Origin: Acidobacteriota bacterium
GTDB taxonomy: Bacteria > Acidobacteriota > Blastocatellia > Pyrinomonadales > Pyrinomonadaceae
DNA: 64,000 nt
Direction: 5' to 3'
Assembly (NCBI GenBank): GCA_020199775.1
Contig: JAIVJZ010000001.1
Span: forward strand, 124,001-188,000
Part shown: positions 34,721 through 42,906 of the stretch, piece after piece
Position numbering within the stretch: position 1 is the first letter of the stretch
How the letters are laid out: every line of letters begins with the position of its first letter
Translations under genes and position numbers: made by a program
The notes under the pieces: generated by a model
What the model saw: the letters and a program-made list of their open reading frames with translations, nothing else
Told to the model about the DNA's origin: nothing
Databases searched by the model: none

Positions 34721-34740
34721 TCAACTCCGGCGCAACAACA

Positions 34741-34783
34741 AGACACGGGGACTCTTTCGTGTGGAGTCCCCGTGTCTATTTTC
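34741..34783 (+). terminator. intrinsic terminator of catalase gene
   Basis: AGACACGGGGACTC (34741-34754) and its exact complement (34764-34777) flank a 9-base loop and are followed by ATTTTC. A closely similar hairpin (GACGGGGACT) ends the block at 35760. Confidence 0.85.
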
Positions 34784-34830
34784 ATCACTCGAAATTCAAA
34801 CTCGCGTCGCCTTCGGCGGCCGAAGATAGG

Positions 34831-35226
34831 TTATGCCGTCTGCGTTTTCCTCCCGCCCGGCATGAGCGTGACGCCCAGCAGCAGCAACAACCCGTAGCCC
34901 ACGCCGACGAGCAACACCAGTATCCCTACGTTCCGGTGCGGCGGGCAGGCCGCGTAGACGTGAAACACAATCGAGAGGACGGCCGCGACGACGGCGAACC
35001 TGCGCGCGTTCGGCCGCCGCCGCCACAGCCAGACGCCGGAGAGCGCGAGCAGGACGCTCACGAACGCTCCCACGAGCCCGACGACGAGCGGTTGCACCTC
35101 ACCGCCGCGCACGCCCCTGACCCAAAACTCTTCAACCGCGCCGTAGCCGAGAAACAGCGCCACCAAAATATTGAGCAACGCGAGTATCACCAGCACCTCC
35201 CCGAACGAAGAAAGTTGAACAGGCAA
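34831..35226 (-). CDS. small four-span membrane protein
   Basis: A 131-residue protein with hydrophobic segments at about residues 9-27, 46-66, 76-95 and 100-120 (LVILALLNILVALFLGYG, LVVGLVGAFVSVLLALSGVW, FAVVAAVLSIVFHVYAAC, ILVLLVGVGYGLLLLLGV). The loops are short and the C-terminus basic. The overall plan resembles small uncharacterised DoxX/DUF-type membrane proteins, but I cannot name a family. The N-terminal codons lie in a 20-bp direct repeat; an internal GTG may be the real start. Confidence 0.6.
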   Translation of the reverse strand: MPVQLSSFGEVLVILALLNILVALFLGYGAVEEFWVRGVRGGEVQPLVVGLVGAFVSVLLALSGVWLWRRRPNARRFAVVAAVLSIVFHVYAACPPHRNVGILVLLVGVGYGLLLLLGVTLMPGGRKTQTA

Positions 35227-35249
35227 CTAGAAAGTTGAACAGGCAACTA
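35211..35249. repeat. tandem duplication of a 20-bp unit
   Basis: AAAGTTGAACAGGCAACTA occurs at 35211-35229 and again at 35231-35249. Its part GAACAGGCAACTA occurs a third time at 35715-35727, so the block 35.2-35.7 kb is bracketed by the same word in direct orientation. Confidence 0.85.
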
Positions 35250-35337
35250 CTAGACACCGCGCGGGCGAATTTGTTCCGTCGCCGTCTCGCGTCTCGCCGG
35301 CCCTGTCGGTTCCGTCCGACATAAAAGTATCGAACGA

Positions 35338-35661
35338 CTATTCCTCCGTCGCGGAAAATCCGCGCGATTCAAGCAAGTCGTCCGACACCTCAAGGAGCAT
35401 TTCCGGGTACGACACTTCGACGCTCTCCTTCATCATGTCCGAGGCTTCCGTGTCGGTAACAGGCACTCGCCGCGCCGCTTCCCAATGCCGCTTATCCGGC
35501 CACTGCGCGTAGGCCACCCACGTCCCGTCCTCCGCCCGGTGCAGGCGCGAGCCGAGGCTGCCGCACCTCCGGTAAATCTCCACGGTGCGCCTCAGCCAGC
35601 CTTCCCGAAACTTCTGCTCCTGTCCCTCTTTCAGCTTCCAGCGATACAACGCGACAAACAT
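35338..35661 (-). CDS. antibiotic biosynthesis monooxygenase-fold protein
   Basis: A 107-residue protein of the ferredoxin-like (ABM/NIPSNAP) fold: MFVALYRWKLKEGQEQKF, an internal helix with TVEIYRRCGSLGSRLHR, then GTWVAYAQWPDKRHWEAA. Members act as small cofactor-free monooxygenases or dimeric stress proteins; activity cannot be read. A 15-residue acidic tail follows. It is a single gene between two repeats. Confidence 0.75.
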   Translation of the reverse strand: MFVALYRWKLKEGQEQKFREGWLRRTVEIYRRCGSLGSRLHRAEDGTWVAYAQWPDKRHWEAARRVPVTDTEASDMMKESVEVSYPEMLLEVSDDLLESRGFSATEE

Positions 35662-35759
35662 TTTTCTCCTTACTGGCTGCCAAAGGCATCTGACTCGGCG
35701 TCACGGCTGCGACCGAACAGGCAACTACATCTGATTAATTAGCTCCGTTGAAATAAACA

Positions 35760-35800
35760 AAAGACGGGGACTCTGAATGCAAAGTCCCCGTCTTTATTTT
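35760..35800. terminator. hairpin with GGGGACT core
   Basis: AAAGACGGGGACT (35760-35772) and its exact complement (35783-35795) flank a 10-base loop and are followed by ATTTT. It resembles the catalase terminator in sequence. It lies at the end of the island genes read leftward and 98 bases upstream of the monooxygenase gene. Confidence 0.75.
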
Positions 35801-35820
35801 CGCCTCTTCAGGAGCAACAA

Positions 35821-36552
35821 TCAACTGCAACATTTTCCGGGCCGAGGCCATGCTTTAGCGAACTTGCGCGCTGTCTTGAGAAAAGTCTTTTTGTCTTTAT
35901 CTTTAACCTGATTCTTCACAGGGTCAGTTGCTCTAGCTTGAGATATAACTCCTGAGCCGTCATCCAATAACTCTAACATTCCCTGAGGCCCGGCTGTTAA
36001 ATCATAAACAGGACTTCTTATCGGATAAAGGCTAAGATACAAAGCATAAGTTTTGCCATTAACCATTTTCTTAAAGCCGGGGGTGACGACCTCGGCAGTA
36101 GTTCCATCCTCAAACATGACTTTGCCTCCCACCAAAGCCACATTAACAGTGTCGCCCTGCCGCACGTTCCCCTTAAGTACCTCCTGCACAACCACCTCAT
36201 ATTCAGTCATAATCAACTGACCATCGGGAGTGAGCTTACATCTGTTCTTGATAGGAACTCCGAGCACCACCGCCTCGCTTTTTTGAGTGAGTTTCTCAAG
36301 ATCGAAACTCAACCAATCAGGATGCGGGTCGAAGGTTTGAACATAATTGCCCTTAATTTTCGCAGCACCACGCAACCCCTCGCGCCGCAGCGCATCTACG
36401 AGGGTGAGCCGGTCTTCGTAAGACACTTCTTGCGACCCTCTTGCGGGCTGCCGCACCTGCGCAACACTCAATTTAACGATTGCGACCATCACGACAGTCA
36501 TCACAAGCAATGTTAGGGACAAAATAAAATTCCTCGAAGCGCGGTTATTCAT
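35821..36552 (-). CDS. secreted hypothetical protein in AT-richer island
   Basis: ATG 36552 (GAGGAAAAAATT upstream) gives a 243-residue protein with signal or anchor sequence FILSLTLLVMTVVMVAIVKL. The mature part has KLTQKSEAVVLGVPIKN and EYEVVVQEVLKGNVRQGD, a beta-rich plan I have seen beside surface proteases, and a terminal KCCS. It follows the protease gene on the same strand with overlapping open frames, so the two are probably co-expressed. Base and codon use are much less GC-rich than the core genes, which suggests transfer. The function is unknown. Confidence 0.7.
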   Translation of the reverse strand: MNNRASRNFILSLTLLVMTVVMVAIVKLSVAQVRQPARGSQEVSYEDRLTLVDALRREGLRGAAKIKGNYVQTFDPHPDWLSFDLEKLTQKSEAVVLGVPIKNRCKLTPDGQLIMTEYEVVVQEVLKGNVRQGDTVNVALVGGKVMFEDGTTAEVVTPGFKKMVNGKTYALYLSLYPIRSPVYDLTAGPQGMLELLDDGSGVISQARATDPVKNQVKDKDKKTFLKTARKFAKAWPRPGKCCS

Positions 36553-36583
36553 AATTTTTTCCTCAGCCTGCTTTTTAACTCTT

Positions 36584-37336
36584 TCAAAAGCAGCCAGCAT
36601 ACTCCATCTCGTAAGCTACTATGTCTCCCTCGTTATTATAAATGGCGTTGAATCGATAATGGTCTTCACAAGGAGGCTCGTATCCGCCGCCCCCATCATC
36701 AGGAGGAGGTGGCGGTATTAACGAAGCGCAAAAACTCGAACGGCAATTTGCACTCTCTTGAGCATCAGCCGCAGTAACATTAGTAGCACCAGCCGGTGTC
36801 GCACAACTTTCGCCCGGCTTCATGATCGTCGCAGCCGAAGTGTGAGCCAAGCCAAGGAAATGACCGACTTCATGCATCATAACGGCGGCATATTCATCTT
36901 CGCCCATAAATAGAAGACGATTACTCATCTCCATACTCCAATATATGTGCCCAGACCATCCCTCTGATCTGGCACAGCCAGCACTTCCCGACGACGATGA
37001 ATCCTCGGTATAAGAAAATGTAAGATCAGGAGTTCCCCCGGCGGGGGTTGCCTCGAACACGACACCAGTAGTAGCACTTTGCGCGTTCCAACTATTTAGT
37101 GCCCTTTGTATTAACGCATGCTGCTGCGCAGAACCACCGTTCATCCCGACCGTAATATGTACCCTGCCGTCCGCACCGGCAGGCTTCCAGCATATTGCTG
37201 ACTGAGAAGTATTAGGCAAACATTCAGCGAACACGGCAACAGCAAACCATAGTAATACTGCCGCTGAAACAAACATGGCGAACGAACCTGAGACGGTGCG
37301 AAAACTTCCACCAATGTTGTCTTTAAACATCACCAT
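36584..37336 (-). CDS. matrixin-type zinc metalloprotease, secreted
   Basis: A 250-residue protein with a signal sequence (FAMFVSAAVLLWFAVAVFA), then a metzincin catalytic domain. The zinc site is HEVGHFLGLAH (about residues 159-169) and ATIMKPGESC supplies the Met-turn. ALNSWNAQSATTGVVFE is the usual start of such domains. A Pro/Gly linker and a short Cys-containing tail end in YAGCF. It probably acts outside the cell. Start ATG 37336 or ATG 37330. Its codon use is AT-rich compared with neighbours, like the 35821 gene with which it forms a pair. Confidence 0.85.
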   Translation of the reverse strand: MVMFKDNIGGSFRTVSGSFAMFVSAAVLLWFAVAVFAECLPNTSQSAICWKPAGADGRVHITVGMNGGSAQQHALIQRALNSWNAQSATTGVVFEATPAGGTPDLTFSYTEDSSSSGSAGCARSEGWSGHIYWSMEMSNRLLFMGEDEYAAVMMHEVGHFLGLAHTSAATIMKPGESCATPAGATNVTAADAQESANCRSSFCASLIPPPPPDDGGGGYEPPCEDHYRFNAIYNNEGDIVAYEMEYAGCF

Positions 37337-37845
37337 AACCTCAGGCTTGGCCGAATAGAATCCCTGAGACCCAACGAAAAATATATGGATCTATCAACAC
37401 GATATGCTCCAAGGAAAGGGCGTATCACAATGTCGAGCGAACCGCGGCGAAATTGTCTTTATCAACCGTCTAATTGTGTAAGGTTACTGAAGGGATACGC
37501 TCATAAAGCAAAATGTGTAAAGTAACGTCGCGGCGTTTATAAATCTACTGATCCAGCCCTGTCAATCAAAATTTCAGCGCATAGCAGCGCCTCGATCATA
37601 TAGGCAGCCAAGATACAACTGCACTGATCTTGGCTACCGTGAGGGGAACTGTGATGCAGTTGACACGATTTCGGGCGTGCGCCTATGCTTTGAGGCAAGA
37701 TTGAAATTCACGAGGTTGAATTTGTAACGCGACGGTTGATTGAGCCGGAGCGTCTTCCCCCGCCGCGCGCGTTCGAGCGTCCGGCTTTCCTTCGTTAAAA
37801 TTTCGTCCGGCCGTTGCAGGTAGCGTGCGAGGTGCGCGAGAGATT
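37337..37845. other. AT-richer intergenic region with possible pseudoknot RNA
   Basis: About 500 bases between divergent genes without a coding frame I can support. At 37606-37614 and 37627-37635 (AGCCAAGAT and inverse) a 9-bp stem has a 12-base loop containing CAACTGCA (37617-37624), which is complementary to TGCAGTTG at 37655-37662, the geometry of an H-type pseudoknot. Promoter elements for the double flavoprotein gene presumably lie after 37680 but none is clear. Confidence 0.4.
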
Positions 37846-40506
37846 ATGTCGCAGCCGACCTATCTCACGTCAGGGAGTCGCATCGCGGTGGTGGGGGCAG
37901 GCCCGGCCGGGTCGTTCTTCGCCATCGAACTGCTGCGCCGCGCGCGTTCGCTCGGCCTGCGCGTCGAGGTCGAAATCTACGACGGCAAGAACTTCGCGAA
38001 GAAGGGCGCGCCCGGCTGCAACATGTGCGCCGGGGCCATCGGCCACACCCTCATCGAAGAGATCGAGCACTCGACGACGAACATCCCCGCCGAAGTCATC
38101 CACTACGAACTCGAAGGCTACGCGGTGCATTATCAGGATGCCTCGGCGCGTCTGGAAAACGCTCCCGGTCGGCGCATTTACGGCGTCTATCGCGGGGCGG
38201 GGCCGGTCAGCACGGAGACGCCCGAAGGCCGCCGCAGCTTCGATCAGTTCTTACTCGATCAGGCTCTGAAACTGGGCGCACGGCACATCGCGCGCAACGT
38301 CCACGACATCGACGTGCCCGCCACGCTCGAAGGGCGACCCGCTATCCGCACGCACGAGGGCGGGCGCACGGAATACGATCTGGTGGTCGGCGCGTTCGGC
38401 GTCAACTCGCAACTCGGCGCGCGGCTCGTCTACGGCTATCAACCGCCGCCGACGTGGAAGACGTGCGTCATCGAGGCGCGCGTGCCCGAAGAGTTTCAGC
38501 GCGAGCGGCTCGGCAAGCTGATCCACTTCTTCGTCCTGAAGCAGGCGGACGTGCGCTACATCGCTTTGATTCCGAAGGGCGAGCACGTTACGGTGACGGC
38601 CATCGGCGAGAACGTGGATGTCGTCTCGACCGAACGCCTCCTGCGCGAATCCTACATGCGCGACTATCTGCCCGCCGACTGGAAACTCGATTGCCACTGT
38701 CACCCGCGCGTCGCCGTCGGCGCGGCGCGTCTGCCTTACGGCGACCGCTTCTGTATCGTCGGCGACGCGTCCGATTCGCGCTACCTCAAGAACGGCGTCG
38801 AGTCCGCGCTCGTCACGGCGCGACTCGCGGCCGATTGCGTCGTCAATCACGGCGTCACGGCGGGCGACTTTGAAGCGCACTTCTGGCGTCGCTGCCAGCA
38901 GGTGTTCGGGCGCGACAATTTGTACGGCCGCGCGCTCTTTGAAATCTACGACCGCATCTTCCCGCACCCCCTGATCGCGCCCGTCTACTTCGCCGTGCTG
39001 CAAGCCGAACGGCGGTCGCGCGCGTCTTCCGCGAATGGTCAGCCGGGCGGCGGCGCGCTGCTCTCGGACGCGCTTCTCGCAGCCTTCACCGGCGACCAAC
39101 CTTACAAGCGCATCCTGCTGCGCGCACTGCACCCGCGACTCGCCGCGCGCATGGCGAGCCACGCCGGTTTTCTCTTCTTCGACCGCGTGCGTACGAGAGT
39201 GACGCGGGGCGATCCCGTGCGGCGCGTGCGCGGCTTGCGGCTGCGCGACGAGTCGCGCGTCGTCGTCATCGGCGGCGGCCCCGGCGGCGCGTCGTGCGCG
39301 CTCCGCCTGTTGCAGGAGTCGAAAAAACGCGGCCTACGCTTGCGCGTCCTCGTCTACGAGCCGAAGCGTTTCCCGCGCCAGCACAACCCCTGCATGGGCG
39401 TGCTCGTGCCGCCCACGGCCGCGCTGCTGCGTGAGCACTTGCAACTCGAACTCCCCGCCGCGCTCGTCAAACGCACCATCAAAGGCTTTCGCCTCCATGG
39501 CGATCACAACGACATCGAACTGCGCGCGCCGCGCGCGGAAGAACCCGCGCTCATGGTCTCGCGCTCCGAGTTCGATCAACTACTATTGGAGCGCGCCGAA
39601 GCGGCGGGCGCGGAGATCGTGCGCGACCGCGTCACCGGACTCGAATTTTATCCCGACAATCTCGAACATCCCGTGCGCGTCTATTCCGAAGGCGCGTCGC
39701 GTTCGGCCGACATGGTCGTCGCCGCCTGCGGCCTCGACGACGGCCTGCTCTCCGTCCTCGAACAGGCCAGCCCGCGCGCGCGTCGCTACCGGCGACCGCG
39801 CGAGACGATGCACTCGATCATCGTCCGCCTCTCCTGCGACGAACGCCACATCGAGCGGCGTCTGGGCGGCGAGATACACGCCTTCCTGCTGCGCCAGTTG
39901 CCGCGCATCGAGTTCGGCGCGATCACGCCGAAGCAGACGCACGTCCTCGTCAACATCGTCGGCCGCCGCGTCACTTCAATTGATATGGAAGATTTTCTCC
40001 TGCACCACAAAGTGCGGCCGCTCCTGCCGCGCTTCGACTTGCAGCAACTAGACTTTTACGAAGGCCACGCGCCCGTGCGCCACGCGCTGAACGTCTCTTG
40101 GGATCGCTTCGTCGCCGTCGGCGACGCGACGGGCTGGCTGCGCCCCTTCAAAGGCGCGGGCATCACCACCGCCATCCAAACCGCCGTCGCCGCCGCCGAC
40201 GTGATGTTGGAGCGCGGCATAGATTCGAGCGCGCTCGCCGCCTACGCGCAGCGCAGCGTCGCGCTCACCGCCGACCACCGCCACGGGCGCGCGCTGCGCC
40301 GCCTCTCGCGCCTCGGCCTCGGCTTCGGCATGATCGACGGGGTTATCGAACTCGCCAAAACCGACCCCGGCCTCTACGCCCTGCTCTACGACATCATCGC
40401 CGGACGCCGCGACTACCGACGCCTCACGCGCGAACTCTTTCACCTCGCCCTGCTCCGCAAGATGAGCGCGCTCGCCCTGCGCCGCGTGCTGCGTCCCGTC
40501 GCCTAA
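37846..40506 (+). CDS. double flavoprotein: two fused geranylgeranyl-reductase-like oxidoreductases
   Basis: An 886-residue protein made of two homologous FAD-dependent modules. Module 1 (about 1-440) opens SRIAVVGAGPAGSFFAIELL with GCNMCAGAIGH and GDASDSRYLKNGVESAL; module 2 (about 465-880) opens SRVVVIGGGPGGASCALRLL with NPCMGVLVPP and VGDATGWLRPFKGAGITTAI. Dinucleotide fold and late GD motif are present in both, as in geranylgeranyl reductase/FixC-type flavoproteins that reduce isoprenoid chains or quinones. No membrane span is present. ATG 37846 is chosen for the short N-terminus. Such proteins normally have a single module, so the fusion is uncommon; both halves look intact. Confidence 0.85.
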   Translation: MSQPTYLTSGSRIAVVGAGPAGSFFAIELLRRARSLGLRVEVEIYDGKNFAKKGAPGCNMCAGAIGHTLIEEIEHSTTNIPAEVIHYELEGYAVHYQDASARLENAPGRRIYGVYRGAGPVSTETPEGRRSFDQFLLDQALKLGARHIARNVHDIDVPATLEGRPAIRTHEGGRTEYDLVVGAFGVNSQLGARLVYGYQPPPTWKTCVIEARVPEEFQRERLGKLIHFFVLKQADVRYIALIPKGEHVTVTAIGENVDVVSTERLLRESYMRDYLPADWKLDCHCHPRVAVGAARLPYGDRFCIVGDASDSRYLKNGVESALVTARLAADCVVNHGVTAGDFEAHFWRRCQQVFGRDNLYGRALFEIYDRIFPHPLIAPVYFAVLQAERRSRASSANGQPGGGALLSDALLAAFTGDQPYKRILLRALHPRLAARMASHAGFLFFDRVRTRVTRGDPVRRVRGLRLRDESRVVVIGGGPGGASCALRLLQESKKRGLRLRVLVYEPKRFPRQHNPCMGVLVPPTAALLREHLQLELPAALVKRTIKGFRLHGDHNDIELRAPRAEEPALMVSRSEFDQLLLERAEAAGAEIVRDRVTGLEFYPDNLEHPVRVYSEGASRSADMVVAACGLDDGLLSVLEQASPRARRYRRPRETMHSIIVRLSCDERHIERRLGGEIHAFLLRQLPRIEFGAITPKQTHVLVNIVGRRVTSIDMEDFLLHHKVRPLLPRFDLQQLDFYEGHAPVRHALNVSWDRFVAVGDATGWLRPFKGAGITTAIQTAVAAADVMLERGIDSSALAAYAQRSVALTADHRHGRALRRLSRLGLGFGMIDGVIELAKTDPGLYALLYDIIAGRRDYRRLTRELFHLALLRKMSALALRRVLRPVA

Positions 40507-40523
40507 AGCGTCGCGCCGGGGAA

Positions 40524-41936
40524 TCAATAGTAGGTCTCAATCAACTCCTGAAAGTTCCAATCGGGCTTGCAGGGGATGTCCGTGCCGACGATCACCTGAC
40601 GGGTGGGATCGATTGAATAGTAGCTGCTGCCGCTTTGCACTTTGTAGGCTTGGCGGGTGGTGGGGTCTACGACGCGCGTTTGGCCGCTCACGGCGTCGCC
40701 GCGCCGCTCGCCGATGCGATCCAGTGAAGCCCAACGCTCGTCTCTGGTCTGCTGCCAGAGTTGATTGGAATGTTCAAAGTAACGACGTTCCGCCTCGGCG
40801 ACCTGATGATTTATGTGCGACTGTCGCATCATATGTTGGGCGCTCTTCTGGAAAGTGGCGAGCATGTGGAAGAGCACGGCGTCGGCGAGCCGCGTGTGTT
40901 CGGGCGGGGCGATGAAGCCGAAGAGAGCTTGCGGACTCCACAGCGTCGCCACGTGCGAGTGGTGCGTGATGGCCGTCTCCGCGTACTGGTAGCCGGTGTA
41001 AGTCCGCCCGCCGAATTCGCACGAAAAGATCACCTCGGCGGCCGTGTGCATGGAGAAGCCGAGCATCTGCGTGTACCACCGGAGAGCCTGAATACGGTCG
41101 GCGCGATCTTTGCTGCCCAGCCATTGCAGATTCTGGCAGTTGCGCCCCAATGTGCTCTGGACGTAATAGGCGGCGAAGTCCAACCCCGACTTGTAATTCA
41201 GGATGAAAGTGCCGTCCGAAGTGTACTGGCCTTCCCACATGCCGGACGACATGAGATTCATGTCGGGCACGGTGTATTTCGTGGGGAAGTTAACGTCGCC
41301 GTTGCGCACGGTGATCAAACCGTCCGGCGACCGCAAGACGACCTCGGCCGTCGAGATGCCATTGGGTCTGAACAAGCCTCCCGTCACCTGCCAGCCCGCC
41401 GGAACCTGAACGCTGAATGCCCCCTCCATCGGGTCAGTCCACAACTGGAATCGCATCTCCTCCAGGGGGTGAACATTCGCGGCGGGCTGTGCGTCGCCGC
41501 TGCGGGTCACGCGGAAACTGCTCAGGATTCGCGCGAAGTCAGTTGGCAGAGATTGAAAGCGCGCGGGCGGGGCGGCCAACGCGTAGAAAAAGCCCGTCGC
41601 GCCATCGGGCGTGTTCGCCCACCAGAGCGTGGCGATCTCTTTGAGCCTGCTTTCGTCCGCGCCGATTGCGCCCACGCCGTTCAGGTTAAACTGCCAGCCG
41701 CCGCGCGGCATCTGCCAACGCTGGTGCGACCAGAACTGGCGCAGGATGGCGAGCAGGATGTCGCGCGCGCCGCCCGCGTCGAGTCGCGCTTCGAACTTGA
41801 ACGGCAGGATCGTGACGCGCTCCAGGTTCGTCCCCGTCGCGTTGACGAGTCCGTCCTTGACCGTCAATTTCCAGTCTGCGGGAAGCTCTAGCGTGAATCC
41901 TTCCGGGTGTTCACAGACCCTCCAATTTTGTTCCAT
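40524..41936 (-). CDS. hypothetical protein, 470 aa, duplicated PsbP/DUF1795-like layout
   Basis: The start ATG 41936 lies 9 bases after GGGAGG; ATG 41945 overlaps that site. The N-terminal part (CEHPEGFTLELPADWKL ... FARILSSFRV) and the middle part (FSVQVPAGWQVTGGLFRP ... ) repeat one plan, a beta-sandwich segment beginning F-x-[VL]-x-[VL]-P-A-[DG]-W as in PsbP/DUF1795-type domains. The C-terminal third (after about residue 350) is helical and rich in Gln/Arg, ending IPCKPDWNFQELIETYY. No signal peptide is visible. It is similar to nothing I can name; it converges with the double flavoprotein. Confidence 0.65.
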   Translation of the reverse strand: MEQNWRVCEHPEGFTLELPADWKLTVKDGLVNATGTNLERVTILPFKFEARLDAGGARDILLAILRQFWSHQRWQMPRGGWQFNLNGVGAIGADESRLKEIATLWWANTPDGATGFFYALAAPPARFQSLPTDFARILSSFRVTRSGDAQPAANVHPLEEMRFQLWTDPMEGAFSVQVPAGWQVTGGLFRPNGISTAEVVLRSPDGLITVRNGDVNFPTKYTVPDMNLMSSGMWEGQYTSDGTFILNYKSGLDFAAYYVQSTLGRNCQNLQWLGSKDRADRIQALRWYTQMLGFSMHTAAEVIFSCEFGGRTYTGYQYAETAITHHSHVATLWSPQALFGFIAPPEHTRLADAVLFHMLATFQKSAQHMMRQSHINHQVAEAERRYFEHSNQLWQQTRDERWASLDRIGERRGDAVSGQTRVVDPTTRQAYKVQSGSSYYSIDPTRQVIVGTDIPCKPDWNFQELIETYY

Positions 41937-42362
41937 GAGTGTCATCCTCCCTCATGCCGTCGCCCGTCCCCGCGCGGCCGCGAAAGTGTTTCAAAGGTAT
42001 CAGGGAAATCGGAAGCGTCAAGAATAGTTAACGAGCCGTCTGCGCGTGCGGGGTGAAGAGTCCGACGGCCTTGACGGCGGGCGATTATACGCCCGCGTGT
42101 CCGGCGAGAGAAAGAGATTATTTTGAAGCCTCGCCGCCCGGAAGGAGTTTAAAGTTAAGAGGGCTTGCTGCGGCGCGCGCGAAGGCGGGTTGCGCCCGCG
42201 CCGTCCTGAACGGTCGGGACGAAAGAGCCGGGTTGAGCGGCAAGAGGCGAACCGCCGGGGCGAGCCGGGCGGCGAATGTTGACTTTCCTTATGGATGTGG
42301 ATTATAGGAACGCTCCACCTCGCCGAACCCCTGGCCGCATTTCAATCGAGAGGAACATAATA
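41937..42362. other. intergenic region upstream of small Cys-rich protein
   Basis: It contains a small hairpin GCGGGCG-ATTATA-CGCCCGC (42077-42096), several GC-rich short repeats up to 42270 and, at its end, the promoter listed separately. No coding frame with a supported start is seen. Confidence 0.45.
42279..42307 (+). promoter_or_regulatory. sigma70 promoter
   Basis: TTGACT (42279-42284), 17-base spacer, TTATAG (42302-42307). Initiation near 42314 gives a leader of about 50 bases before ATG 42363. Confidence 0.6.
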
Positions 42363-42611
42363 ATGAGAAAAACTTTCGCCTGCCTGACCCTCGCAGTGAT
42401 TTTCTGCGCGCTCGCGCTCCTGCTCTCCACGCCTTACGCCGGGCGGACGGCGCACGCCGCACAGGAACCCACCTCCTGTGAAGAATGTCTGGCTGCTGTT
42501 GAGGCGCGACTTCAGAGGTGCGAAGCCAAACACGGCGGGCCTGCTCAAAAATGCTACGACCAATTCAACAAGGGCATCGTCGAATGCTACGCCACCGTCT
42601 GCGAGCAGTAG
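42363..42611 (+). CDS. small secreted Cys-rich protein
   Basis: An 82-residue product: signal peptide LTLAVIFCALALLLSTPYAG with cleavage near AHAAQ, then a 45-residue mature peptide with six Cys (CEEC, RCEAKHG, KCYDQF, ECYATVCEQ). The i,i+3 Cys spacing and charged helices suggest a small disulphide-linked or metal-binding helical hairpin in the periplasm. I do not recognise a family. It has its own promoter and is followed by a strong GC-rich hairpin at 42693. Confidence 0.7.
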   Translation: MRKTFACLTLAVIFCALALLLSTPYAGRTAHAAQEPTSCEECLAAVEARLQRCEAKHGGPAQKCYDQFNKGIVECYATVCEQ

Positions 42612-42692
42612 GAGCACGTTCTTTGGCGGTCATGTCCGCGCGGCAAAGTCAGAAGTAACCGACGCTCCGGCGCGACGTGTGACGAAACCAAG

Positions 42693-42733
42693 AGACCCCG
42701 GCCGCGGCTCGCTTGATGCCGCGGCCGGGGTCT
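42693..42733 (+). terminator. 16-bp GC-rich hairpin
   Basis: AGACCCCGGCCGCGGC (42693-42708) and its exact complement (42718-42733) flank a 9-base loop. It follows the small secreted-protein gene by 80 bases. No T-tract is present, so termination is likely but not certain. Confidence 0.65.
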
Positions 42734-42763
42734 GCCACATGTGGCGGCGAAGCTCATGCGCCG

Positions 42764-42818
42764 TCATTCATCGTTCATCGTTCCGCCTTCATCGTTCATC
42801 GTTCCTACTTCATCGTTT
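42764..42818. repeat. TTCATCGTTC word array
   Basis: TCATTCATCGTTCATCG and TTCCGCCTTCATCGTTCATC repeat the word ATCGTTC at least four times between the Cys-rich protein and the DUF445 gene. It is the complement of the GAACGATGAA words at 26.5 and 29.7 kb, here as a one-sided array without a full inverted partner. Confidence 0.75.
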
Positions 42819-42906
42819 CTCTAATTGACGCCGTTCTCTCTATCCGTTTAGCATCCCTTCTAGACACGCCCCAATTTTCGCAGCGCGCGGCCGGGAGGAT
42901 TCCGCC

